Source of the DNA: G020344215 sp039586575
Lineage (GTDB): Bacteria; Gemmatimonadota; Gemmatimonadetes; Palauibacterales; KS3-K002
Direction: 5' to 3'
NCBI GenBank assembly: GCA_039586575.1
Contig: JBDHKD010000015.1
Coordinates: 1 to 64,000 of the forward strand
DNA: 64,000 nucleotides
This document shows positions 33,897-41,377 of the stretch, piece by piece; positions within the stretch are counted from its first letter, which is position 1, and each line of letters begins with the position of its first letter. Made by a program: the position numbers and the translations under genes. The notes under the pieces were generated by a model. The model did not search any database and had not been told where the DNA came from. It saw only the letters and a list, made by a program, of their open reading frames with translations.

Positions 33897-34130
33897 CTAC
33901 TGTTGCTTCTCGCTCGGCGGGGGGTGCTTGTCCGATGGGGGTGGCGCGCCCGGCGGCTCCGCCTGCGGTGCCGGCGGTGCTTTGGTGGTGTGATGGTGCC
34001 CCGGCAGCGAGCCCGGTTGCGCCAAGAGGTCGGGCGCGACAGCGAAGGTCGCGATCAGTGGGGCCACGTAGGTCGCCCCCTGCGCCACCTTCAGCAAGAA
34101 CTCCCGTCGGGTTGGGTCCTCTCGCATCAT
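33897..34130 (-). CDS. Small Tat-leader peptide, His/Pro-rich (77 aa)
   Basis: Starts MMREDPTRREFLLKVAQGA: a twin-arginine motif (RREFLLK) and hydrophobic core (VAPLIATFAVA), with a likely signal cleavage after about residue 37. The mature 40 residues are low complexity: PGHHHTTKAPPAPQ, then APPPSDKHPPPSEKQQ, with Ser at 41, 66 and 73 and Thr at 48-49. Its ATG overlaps the stop of the PRMT-like gene (ATGA), and the kinase gene follows. Candidate substrate of the operon enzymes, or a secreted metal-binding peptide. Confidence 0.66.
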   Translation of the reverse strand: MMREDPTRREFLLKVAQGATYVAPLIATFAVAPDLLAQPGSLPGHHHTTKAPPAPQAEPPGAPPPSDKHPPPSEKQQ

Positions 34131-35296
34131 GGTCCCGACCTCGCTTCCACCGGTCGTTCCACGGAGCCTTCCAGCCCCGCCTCACCCTCGGATACGAGTT
34201 CCGAGGCCACCGCCCGATACCCTTCGGCGTCGCTGCGGAGCTCCTCCGGGAACCGGGCCCTCAATTCCTCGACGATCTGACGGACCGTGCGCCCCCCGTC
34301 CACCAGCTGCAGCAGGACCCGCCGCATCTCTCCCCGCGCCGTCAGCCGAGGCCGGTGATCGAGCCGCGCCGAGCGCAGGCGGCTCGCCGACAGCGGCACA
34401 CCCCGAAACGTATTCATATCCTGCCACTCGCCGCCAGCTCGCACACGCCAGCTCCACCACGCCGGATCGCGCGGCGCCGCGCCCAGCGTCGCTACCCGTG
34501 CCTCGATCTCGTCACCGGCCGCCACGGTGACCGGCTCGCCCATTGGCAAGAAGATCTGATCCCAGCCCGAGGAACGACCGGAAGGGGCGTTCGAGAAGAC
34601 CACTCCCTCCGCGAGCTGCAAGTCCATCCATAGACCCAGGCCGTGCATGACCCCGGCCCGCGACGCCCGCCAGTCGACGCAGACGTCGAGACCGAACTCA
34701 CCCTCCGACAGCGGATCGACGCTGGCCACCTCGGCGGGTTCCGCCAGCACGACCTCAGGCGGCCAGCTGGCGCGATGGAGATCATTGAGGATCAAGCCGA
34801 TGAACCGCGCCAGGTCGAGTCCGAATGGCCGGCCATCGCCGGCGACCGATCGATAAGTCACGGGGCACACGACAGGCGCCAGCATCACCCGGATCGCACT
34901 CGGGATCGAGCGCGCTCCCGGTTCCAACCAGCGTCGCCTAACGTCCAGCAGTATCTCGGCTGTCTCCGGAGAGAAGAGCTGCGGTGAGAAATCCTCGAAC
35001 ACGAGGACGTTCGCACGCGCGGGGGCTTGCAGCCGCTCGACCCGGCCGTGCAAGAACGTGATGGCCTCGGCCAGGCCATTGTCCGCGGCCAGGTCGCGGG
35101 CGACATCGATCACAGGCGCCGCCTCGACGGCGAGGACTCGCGCCCCGGCCCGTGCCGCGAACATCGCGTACGTGCCGATGCCGGTCCCGAGATCCAGGAC
35201 CACATCGCCCGCCGAGACCGTCGCTTCAATGGCTCGACGATACGCCTGAACGCGCGGCTCGTCGGCCAGAAAGTGGAGGTAGTCGAGCGTGGCCAT
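34127..35296 (-). CDS. PRMT-like methyltransferase with C-terminal PqqD-like domain
   Basis: 389 aa. SAM-binding domain at residues about 15-150 (VVLDLGTGIGTYAMFAARAG motif I, VLAVEAAPVIDVA, FEDFSPQLF), then a beta-barrel-like region (about 150-310) as in protein arginine methyltransferases. The C-terminal 70 residues (RPRLTARGEMRRVLLQL then VRQIVEELRARFP) resemble a PqqD/RiPP-recognition winged-helix domain. The double-Glu loop of real PRMTs is not clear, so the target atom is unknown. Start ATG at 35296, 4 bp after the PqqD-like stop; stop overlaps the next ATG. Confidence 0.68.
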   Translation of the reverse strand: MATLDYLHFLADEPRVQAYRRAIEATVSAGDVVLDLGTGIGTYAMFAARAGARVLAVEAAPVIDVARDLAADNGLAEAITFLHGRVERLQAPARANVLVFEDFSPQLFSPETAEILLDVRRRWLEPGARSIPSAIRVMLAPVVCPVTYRSVAGDGRPFGLDLARFIGLILNDLHRASWPPEVVLAEPAEVASVDPLSEGEFGLDVCVDWRASRAGVMHGLGLWMDLQLAEGVVFSNAPSGRSSGWDQIFLPMGEPVTVAAGDEIEARVATLGAAPRDPAWWSWRVRAGGEWQDMNTFRGVPLSASRLRSARLDHRPRLTARGEMRRVLLQLVDGGRTVRQIVEELRARFPEELRSDAEGYRAVASELVSEGEAGLEGSVERPVEARSGP

Positions 35297-35300
35297 CGCC

Positions 35301-35582
35301 TCAACCGCCCGCTTCGAGCAGCCCGGCCCCCCGAAAGCGCTCTATGGCGGCTCGCACATCGGCCTGCGCCCGCTCACCCTCGAGCCCGTACGCGTCCTCG
35401 AGCGCGCGGGCGATCTCGTGCGGGCTGAAATCCCCGGTACAATGACTCCAGACGAGGGCGGCAGAGAGGTTCAGGACGTGGAGCTGGTTCGCGGCAGGAT
35501 CGAACACAACCCACTCGTCGTCCACCTGCCGAAACATCACGTCTTCACGGGCCCGGGGGTGGCCTGCAGGCTGCGTCGCCAT
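35301..35582 (-). CDS. PqqD family protein
   Basis: 93 aa starting MATQPAGHPRAREDVMFRQV. The pattern DDEWVVFDPAANQLHVLNLSAALVW then FSPHEIARALEDAYG is the PqqD three-strand plus winged-helix fold used to bind precursor peptides. ATG at 35582; the longer frame upstream is GC-rich read-through. First gene of the leftward operon and divergent from the sigma factor gene. Likely a peptide chaperone for the 77-aa Tat-leader peptide, by analogy with HprK-related/PqqD pairs (HPr-rel-A-like). Confidence 0.8.
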   Translation of the reverse strand: MATQPAGHPRAREDVMFRQVDDEWVVFDPAANQLHVLNLSAALVWSHCTGDFSPHEIARALEDAYGLEGERAQADVRAAIERFRGAGLLEAGG

Positions 35583-35683
35583 ATTGTTGAAGGTAGACGA
35601 ATGTTCTTGGGTGGCAACCTGCCGGCGGCCGAGCGGCGCCGCCAACGCTCCGCCCGGACCAGGTGTTAATGGAAGAGAGGTCG

Positions 35684-36253
35684 ATGGCCGCACCCGCAGA
35701 GGGCGCGAGCCCGGCGCTGGACGAGCTCGAGCTCGTCCAGCGGGTACGCGCAGGCGACCGCGAGGCTTTCGCTGTCCTCGTAGAGCGGTATGCCGAGCAG
35801 GCATTCGCGGTGGCCTACGGGTTCCTGCAGCACGTCGAGGACGCTGAGGACCTCGTCCACGACGCCTTCATCCGTGCCCTGGAACGGATCGACTCTCTGA
35901 CCCCGGGCAGCGGATTCGGCGCCTGGTTCTACCGTGTGGTGGTCAATGCCGCGCTCAACCGGCGAAAGTATCTAAGCCGGCGCCGCACGGACGACGTGCC
36001 CGTGACCGCGGCGGCGCTCGACAGCCCCGCCGCCGATTCCGAGCGGGCCCAGCTCCGTGCCCGGCTAGCCCGGGCGCTGAGCTCGCTGCCCGCTGAGCTG
36101 GAGACGATTGTGATCCTCCACGACTTGGAGGGGTTCACGCACCCGGAGATCGCTCGCGTGCTCGAGATCCCCGAAGGGACCTGCCGGTCCCACCTATCGA
36201 GGGCGAGACGCATGTTGCGCGACCTCCTCAAGGAGTATCAGCCCCGCTCCTGA
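35684..36253 (+). CDS. ECF-type RNA polymerase sigma factor
   Basis: 189 aa with ATG 35684 (GGAAGAGAGG four bases upstream; GTG 35663 and ATG 35669 extend it slightly). Region 2: AFAVLVERYAEQAFAVAYGF through VEDAEDLVHDAFIRAL; region 4: LEGFTHPEIARVLEIPEG with CRSHLSRARRMLRDLL. It is followed 16 bp later by a single-pass protein without a zinc anti-sigma motif and then by a Spy-like sensor. That layout suggests a metal or envelope-stress module like CnrH/CnrY/CnrX. Confidence 0.92.
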   Translation: MAAPAEGASPALDELELVQRVRAGDREAFAVLVERYAEQAFAVAYGFLQHVEDAEDLVHDAFIRALERIDSLTPGSGFGAWFYRVVVNAALNRRKYLSRRRTDDVPVTAAALDSPAADSERAQLRARLARALSSLPAELETIVILHDLEGFTHPEIARVLEIPEGTCRSHLSRARRMLRDLLKEYQPRS

Positions 36254-36269
36254 TCGAAGGGGTACGAAC

Positions 36270-36695
36270 ATGGCACACTCCGACGACGATCGACGACTCG
36301 AGGAACTCGACCTCTTGAGGGCACCGACACGCGGTGAGGCGGCGCGCCGGTCCGCGCGCGAGCGGGTCCTGGCCAGCGCGGAGTTGCCACTGGCCAGGCG
36401 CCGGCACGTTTCCTCTTCTTGGGAAGTGCTCGCGGCCTGGGGCCGTCCCGGCTTGGTCGCCGCGAGCATCGTACTGGCGATCCTCGCCGGCACGCTCCAA
36501 CCGTGGCGCGAGTGGCGGGACGAGACCCAGCCCGTAGCGCTCAGTGAGGTCTTGAGAGGCGCGGGCGCCAGCGACGCGATTCCCGAGATGTTGGTGGCGC
36601 TGGCGGAGCCGGACGCCGATGCCGTCGTTGCTGCCGCGTTAACGGAGAGAAACGGGAACGGGGCTGGCGTTCCCGATGACTTCGAACAGCGATGA
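36270..36695 (+). CDS. Probable anti-sigma factor (single-pass membrane protein)
   Basis: 141 aa: charged cytoplasmic N-terminus (MAHSDDDRRLEELDLLR), one transmembrane helix (GLVAASIVLAILAGTL, about residues 63-79), then a periplasmic tail. No HxxxCxxC zinc motif, so it would be a non-zinc anti-sigma like CnrY. The function is inferred from position between the sigma factor and the sensor-like gene; the stop overlaps the next ATG (ATGA). Confidence 0.6.
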   Translation: MAHSDDDRRLEELDLLRAPTRGEAARRSARERVLASAELPLARRRHVSSSWEVLAAWGRPGLVAASIVLAILAGTLQPWREWRDETQPVALSEVLRGAGASDAIPEMLVALAEPDADAVVAAALTERNGNGAGVPDDFEQR

Positions 36696-37138
36696 AGCGC
36701 ATGAACGGGAAGTCGAAGGTCTGGGCGCTTGCCCTCTTGCTCGTGGTGTTCCTCGTGGGAGGAGTGGCTGGCGCTGCTGCGGATCGGCTTCTGGCCGGTG
36801 AGCGGAAGGTCTCCTCGAGCCAGAGAGCCCGCTCCAGTGATCGGGATCGCAGAACGCGCTACCTCGACTGGCTAGCGGCCGAGTTGGACTTGAGCGAGGA
36901 GCAGCGGGCACAGGTAGGCGCTACTGCCGAGCGCTACCGTGAGCAGGTATCGGCACTCTGGACTGAGATGCGGCCGCGCTACGATGCCCTGGAGGAAGAG
37001 ATGCGCGCCGAGATCCGCGGGCTACTCACCGAAGAGCAGAGGGTCGCCTACGAGGAGCTGCTCGCCCGGCAAAGGGATCGCCATCGTCGTGAGATGGATC
37101 GCCGCCAGGGCCGCAGTGATCAGCCGCAAGGTTCTTAA
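36692..37138 (+). CDS. Periplasmic sensor, Spy/CpxP/CnrX-like
   Basis: 148 aa: N-terminal anchor or signal (VWALALLLVVFLVGGVAGAAA), then an all-helical charged domain with DLSEEQRAQVGA and LLTEEQRVAYEELLARQ. The LTxEQ-type helical hairpins are as in heavy-metal-resistance sensors CnrX/ZraP and the chaperone Spy. Follows sigma and anti-sigma genes by overlap, so it is probably the periplasmic partner that releases the sigma factor. The tail is disordered and basic. Confidence 0.68.
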   Translation: MKRMNGKSKVWALALLLVVFLVGGVAGAAADRLLAGERKVSSSQRARSSDRDRRTRYLDWLAAELDLSEEQRAQVGATAERYREQVSALWTEMRPRYDALEEEMRAEIRGLLTEEQRVAYEELLARQRDRHRREMDRRQGRSDQPQGS

Positions 37139-37171
37139 AAGAAGCCAGGGGAAGGGCTAGGTCGCCCGCTC

Positions 37172-38272
37172 TTACTCCATGAGCCTCAGGGGCATCACCA
37201 GGCAGAGATAGTCGGTGTCACCGCCAACCGGTTCGAACGTGGCCGGCCGCTCCGGTGCGCTCAGGCTGACCTTCACCTCATCACTGCCCATGTAGCGCAG
37301 TACTTCCAGCAAGTACTGGGCATTGAAGCCAATCTCGATCGGGGCTCCAGTATACTCTATCGGTAGCTCGTCCTCGGCCTCACCCAAGTCCGGTGTTTGC
37401 ACTGCCAGGGCTAGCTTCTCCGGGGCAAAGCTCAGCCGTACGCGGTGCGTCTGATCGGACGCCACGATGGCCACTCTCTTGAGCGCCGCCGTCAGCTCGG
37501 CGCGGTCCGCCACACATTCCTTGTCGTTACCCTTTGGCAGAACCTGCTCGTAGTTGGGATAGGGCCCCTCGATGAGGCGGCTGTAAACCTCAGCCCGCTC
37601 AGTCCGAAACCCGAGGTGGCTCTCGGAGCGGGCGATCTGCAACTCGTCCTCAGCATCGAAGAGCCGCTCGACCTGCTGCAGAGCCTTGGGAGGCACAATG
37701 AGATCGCCCTCACCGGCCGTGCCCTCTAGCTTGACACCCATCGTAGCCAGACGATGCCCATTGGTCGCCACCATCCGCATCTCATCGCCGCGCAACTGCC
37801 AAAGTACACCGTTCAGCACCGGCCGCGTCTCCTCACCGGAGACGGCAAAGCTCGTGTGCGCACTCAGGGTCTGCAGCTCGCGCCCGCGCAGCTTCCAGCC
37901 CTCTCCAAACGGCACCTCCGGGAACGACGGGTACTCGTCGCTGGGCAGGCTGTTCAGGCGGAACTTCGCCTTCCCACACACGAGTACCACTCTCCCGCCC
38001 TCCGCCTCCAGCTGGACCGGCTCACTCGGGAGCTCCCGCGCGATGTCGGCCACCTTCTTTGCTGGTACCGTGATCGCACCCTGTCGGTCGACCTCCGCCG
38101 GCACCCGGACACTCACTGAGATATCCAAGTCGGTGCCTCTCACCTGTAACCTCTCCTCCAGGGCTTCCACCATGATGTTGGAGAGGACGGGCAAGGTAGT
38201 ACGCGTGGGAATCGTGGCGGCTACGGCCGACAGTCCTCTCTGGAAGTTCTCTCGTGTGATCGTAACCTTCAT
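37172..38272 (-). CDS. dnaN: DNA polymerase III beta subunit (sliding clamp)
   Basis: 366-aa clamp with three similar domains: MKVTITRENFQRGLSAVAATIPTRTTLP at the start, SDEYPSFPEV in the first, VATNGHRLA in the second and the ending YLCLVMPLRLME, the conserved C-terminal tail. Forms the ring that holds polymerase on DNA. It lies downstream of dnaA in the same direction, separated by 301 bp that hold the origin-like element. A possible promoter on this strand is TTAAAT (38343-38338) and TATCCT (38320-38315), spacer 17. Confidence 0.97.
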   Translation of the reverse strand: MKVTITRENFQRGLSAVAATIPTRTTLPVLSNIMVEALEERLQVRGTDLDISVSVRVPAEVDRQGAITVPAKKVADIARELPSEPVQLEAEGGRVVLVCGKAKFRLNSLPSDEYPSFPEVPFGEGWKLRGRELQTLSAHTSFAVSGEETRPVLNGVLWQLRGDEMRMVATNGHRLATMGVKLEGTAGEGDLIVPPKALQQVERLFDAEDELQIARSESHLGFRTERAEVYSRLIEGPYPNYEQVLPKGNDKECVADRAELTAALKRVAIVASDQTHRVRLSFAPEKLALAVQTPDLGEAEDELPIEYTGAPIEIGFNAQYLLEVLRYMGSDEVKVSLSAPERPATFEPVGGDTDYLCLVMPLRLME

Positions 38273-38573
38273 TGCAGCTCACCTGGTGTTTGGAGGGGTT
38301 TCCCGGTTCCCCACAGGATAGGATTCTAAAGCTTCTAATTTAATAATCCAGAAGTAGTAGTAGCAGGGATGTGGATACGTGGGCAAGTGCAGGCTGGGTG
38401 GCGGTGCGGGCGGCGAGCAATATGGGGTCTCACGTGTGGGAGGGGGTGTGGAGGTGGCAGGGGATGGTTGGCTGTTGCCCGGGGTGGGTGTGGAACGTTG
38501 GGTGCGATGCCCGGGTGTGTCCCCAGCTTTCCACAGCCAATCCACGCTTCCCTCCACAGGGAGCGCCACGGTC
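38273..38573. other. Putative chromosomal replication origin (oriC) between dnaN and dnaA
   Basis: 301-bp intergenic region. Reading on the plus strand: an AT-rich tract (about 38320-38350), then AAG-TAG-TAG-TAG-CAG triplets (38352-38366), GGA, then a DnaA box TGTGGATAC (38370-38378, one mismatch to TGTGGATAA). That order (unwinding region, DnaA-trios, short spacer, DnaA box) is the bacterial basal origin-unwinding layout. Weaker degenerate boxes include CTTTCCACA at 38527-38535. GC-rich G/T runs fill the rest. Function as origin is inferred. Confidence 0.72.
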
Positions 38574-39947
38574 CTAGCCCAGCTGGGCGCGCAGGGCGTG
38601 GACGCGCTCACGGAACTCCGGGTCCTTGCCGAGCTGTTCCTCTACCTTCTGGATCGAGTGGATCACCGTGGAGTGGTCACGGCCACCGAAGCGGCGTCCG
38701 ATCTGGGTGTACGGCAGGTCGAGGATAATCTTCTCCAGGTACATGGCGACCTGGCGCGGGTCTGTGACACGGCGCTGTCGCTTCTTGGACTGTAGCTCCG
38801 CCCTGGTCACGCCGAAGGCCTTGGCCACAACAGCCTCGATCTCGTCTGCGGTGACCGGGCGCACGGGTCCCATCGCCCCCTTCAGTACCTGCTTCGCCAG
38901 TTCCTCTGATACTTCTCGGCGCGTCAGCGAGCTGTACGCCAAGAGCTTGATTATGGCTCCTTCGAGCTCGCGGACCGAGGAGCGGCAGTGCTCCGCGATA
39001 TAACTCAGCACGCCCTGCGGGATCGAGAGGCCGTCCTGCTCGGCCTTCGACTGGAGAATCGCCACGCGCGTCTCGAAATCGGGTACCTTGATGTCGGTGA
39101 CAAGGCCCCACTCAAAGCGTGAAACCAGCCGCTCCTGCAGCTCGGGAATCTCCTTCGGTGGCCGATCGCTCGCCAGCACGATCTGGCGCTGCGCGTCGTG
39201 GAGTGCGTTGAAGGTATGAAAGAATTCCTCCTGCGTGCCCTCTTTCCCGGCCAGGAAGTGAGCGTCGTCGACAAGCAAGACATCGATGCGACGGTAGCGG
39301 TTGTGGAACTGGGTGGTCTGACGAGCCTGGATGGCCGCGATGAGCTCGTTGGTGAACTGCTCGGTCGGCACGTAGGCAACGCGGCTACCCGGGAACTTGG
39401 CCAGCACCGCATTCCCGATACCGTGCATGAGATGCGTCTTGCCGAGCCCCACGCCACCGTAGATGAATAGCGGGTTGTACGCCCGACCCGGTGCCTCGGC
39501 GACAGCCTGACACGCTGCCGCTGCCAGCTCGTTGTTGCTGCCGACGACGAACGAGTCGAGCGTGTAGCGAGGGTTGAGCGTGCCGAGCACCGGACGGACA
39601 GGCGCTCGCGGCTGCGTGTCGGTAGCCGCGCCGGCCGGTAGCTCCTCCAGCCCGACGACTGGCATTGGCCGGAAGACGGGTTCCGCATCCGTATCGCGCG
39701 CGGTGCACTCGAAGCTGAGCGTAAAGGCTTTGCCGAAAAGCGCTCTGGCCAGCGACGTCAGGAGCTCGCCGTACTTGGTCTCGATCCATTCGACGGCGAA
39801 GGCGCTGGGCGCGCCGACGACCAGCTGGTCACCCGAGAGCGCGACTCCTTGAGTCGGCGCGAGCCAAGTCCGGTAGCTCTGCTCGGGCAGTTTGCCGCGG
39901 GCGTCTTCCAGGACTTTTGACCAGGCTTCGTCGGCGGTTAGTTCCAT
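38574..39947 (-). CDS. dnaA: Chromosomal replication initiator DnaA
   Basis: 457 aa, all domains present. Domain I (residues 1-90); AAA+ domain III with Walker A GGVGLGKTHLMHG and Walker B DVLLVDDAHFLAGKEG, plus YVPTEQFTNELI; C-terminal domain IV with the DnaA signature LPYTQIGRRFGGRDHSTVIH. Binds DnaA boxes and unwinds the origin. A well-formed promoter precedes it (TTGACT at 40055-40050, TAAGAT at 40032-40027, 17-bp spacer) and the origin-like region lies just downstream. Confidence 0.98.
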   Translation of the reverse strand: MELTADEAWSKVLEDARGKLPEQSYRTWLAPTQGVALSGDQLVVGAPSAFAVEWIETKYGELLTSLARALFGKAFTLSFECTARDTDAEPVFRPMPVVGLEELPAGAATDTQPRAPVRPVLGTLNPRYTLDSFVVGSNNELAAAACQAVAEAPGRAYNPLFIYGGVGLGKTHLMHGIGNAVLAKFPGSRVAYVPTEQFTNELIAAIQARQTTQFHNRYRRIDVLLVDDAHFLAGKEGTQEEFFHTFNALHDAQRQIVLASDRPPKEIPELQERLVSRFEWGLVTDIKVPDFETRVAILQSKAEQDGLSIPQGVLSYIAEHCRSSVRELEGAIIKLLAYSSLTRREVSEELAKQVLKGAMGPVRPVTADEIEAVVAKAFGVTRAELQSKKRQRRVTDPRQVAMYLEKIILDLPYTQIGRRFGGRDHSTVIHSIQKVEEQLGKDPEFRERVHALRAQLG

Positions 39948-40024
39948 CGAGACTGGCTACTGGCGTGGTTGGAGCGTACGTCAAAGAATGTGTGTGATCG
40001 GCGGCTGGTGAGGTAAGCCGCGCG

Positions 40025-40055
40025 CCATCTTAGACGGCGCCAAGATGGAAGTCAA
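40025..40055 (-). promoter_or_regulatory. dnaA promoter with overlapping palindrome
   Basis: On the minus strand: TTGACT, 17-bp spacer, TAAGAT, about 80 bp before the dnaA start. The plus-strand inverted repeat CCATCTT (40025-40031) / AAGATGG (40042-40048) overlaps the -10 box and spacer and could be an operator. Confidence 0.7.
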
Positions 40056-40093
40056 GTTGCGCGAGTGCCTCGGCGGACCTTGTGTGAGGATGA

Positions 40094-41299
40094 ATGCGAG
40101 TTCGTGAGTTGCGGATCGGACCCGGCGCGATGGTCGCGGCCGCCTTCATCGGGCCGGGTACGGTCACCACTGCCACGGTGGCCGGCGCCGCCTACGGCTA
40201 CACGCTCGTCTGGGCGCTCGCCTTCTCCGTGCTCGCGGCGCTGGTCCTGCAGGAGATGGCGGCGCGACTCGGCCTCGTCGGCGGCATGGGGCTTGGTGAG
40301 GCGATGCGGCACCGGTTCTCGGGCGGTGTCGCTCGGCTGGTGTCCGCCGCCCTGGTGATTGGTGCGATTCTGGTCGGCAATGCGGCGTACGAGACGGGCA
40401 ACCTGCTCGGCGGCTCCTTGGGGCTGCAAGAGCTGCTCGGCGGCAGCGGTCGCTTCTGGGGCCCTGCCCTGGGTCTTCTCGCCTTCGCGCTGCTGTGGTC
40501 GGGGCGCTATCGCTGGGTGGAACGGGCACTGGTCGGGATGGTCGCCGTGATGGGCGTCGTGTTCTTGACTACGGCCGTCGCGACGCGACCTGACGTGACG
40601 GCGCTGTTGGGCGGACTGCTGCCGGGAGCGTTACAAGACGAGCGAGCGGTGCTCATGGCCCTCGGCCTGGTAGGCACGACGGTTGTGCCCTACAACTTGT
40701 TCCTCCACGCCTCGGCCGTTCGCCAACGCTGGAAAGGCGAAGGCGACTTGGCGACCGCCCGCGCCGACCTGGCGATCTCGGTCTCCCTGGGCGGTGTGAT
40801 CTCGATTGCCGTACTCATCACGGCGGCCGCGTTGCCAGCGGCGTTCCGGGTCACGAGCGCCGCCGACATGGCGCGGGCGCTGGAGCCGACCCTCGGGCGT
40901 TGGGCCGGCGCCTTCTTCGCCAGTGGATTGCTGGCGGCAGGGCTATCCTCGGCGATAACCGCCCCGCTGGCCGCTGCCTTCGCTACCTGCGGCGTCTTGG
41001 GCTGGGATAGCGACCTGAGGTCCAAGCGCGCCCGCGCGGTATGGGTGCCGGTGCTGCTGGCCGGGATCGTCTTCTCGCTGCTGGCGGTGCGGCCGATCCC
41101 GGCGATCCTCTTCGCCCAGGCGGCCAACGGCCTGCTGTTACCATTGGTGGCGGGCCTGCTGCTCTATCTGGCGAACGACCGTCAGCTTCTGGGTGCGCGT
41201 ACGAACGGGCGGACGTCAAACTTGCTGGGCGCGACAGCCGTATTGGTGGCTGGAGCTCTGGGCGTGCTCTCGCTGGTGCGGGCCCTCGGGGGCCTGTGA
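40094..41299 (+). CDS. Nramp-family divalent metal transporter, altered metal-site motifs
   Basis: 401 aa, about 11 hydrophobic segments. The fold is Nramp-like (MVAAAFIGPGTVTTATVAGAAYGYTLVW; VVPYNLFLHASAVRQRW), but TM1 reads GPGTV where functional Mn/Fe Nramps have DPGN, and TM6 reads VVPYN where they have MPH; the Met and Asp/Asn metal ligands are thus missing. It may be an Nramp-related transporter of other specificity (such as Mg-type) or act on another substrate. Separated from rpmH by the sigma70-like promoter. Confidence 0.78.
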   Translation: MRVRELRIGPGAMVAAAFIGPGTVTTATVAGAAYGYTLVWALAFSVLAALVLQEMAARLGLVGGMGLGEAMRHRFSGGVARLVSAALVIGAILVGNAAYETGNLLGGSLGLQELLGGSGRFWGPALGLLAFALLWSGRYRWVERALVGMVAVMGVVFLTTAVATRPDVTALLGGLLPGALQDERAVLMALGLVGTTVVPYNLFLHASAVRQRWKGEGDLATARADLAISVSLGGVISIAVLITAAALPAAFRVTSAADMARALEPTLGRWAGAFFASGLLAAGLSSAITAPLAAAFATCGVLGWDSDLRSKRARAVWVPVLLAGIVFSLLAVRPIPAILFAQAANGLLLPLVAGLLLYLANDRQLLGARTNGRTSNLLGATAVLVAGALGVLSLVRALGGL

Positions 41300-41315
41300 T
41301 CGCCGGTGCCGTGGC

Positions 41316-41344
41316 TTGATCACGGGCGAGCGAGCGGATATATT
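41316..41344 (+). promoter_or_regulatory. Promoter of rpmH-rnpA
   Basis: TTGATC (41316-41321), 17-bp spacer, TATATT (41339-41344); transcription should start near 41350. This places the GTG at 41306 outside the transcript and leaves GTG 41363 or TTG 41378 as the in-frame starts of rnpA. Confidence 0.65.
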
Positions 41345-41377
41345 CGAGGTTCTTTTTTAGCCGTGAGAAGTTCTTCG

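Noticed and set aside
33050..35582. Lasso-peptide biosynthetic cluster
   Set aside because: No asparagine-synthetase-like cyclase and no transglutaminase-like protease near the PqqD and kinase genes; the peptide carries a Tat leader and no lasso-like core.
41306..41362. GTG 41306 as start of rnpA
   Set aside because: It lies upstream of the predicted transcription start from the TTGATC-17-TATATT promoter, so it is unlikely to be in the mRNA.
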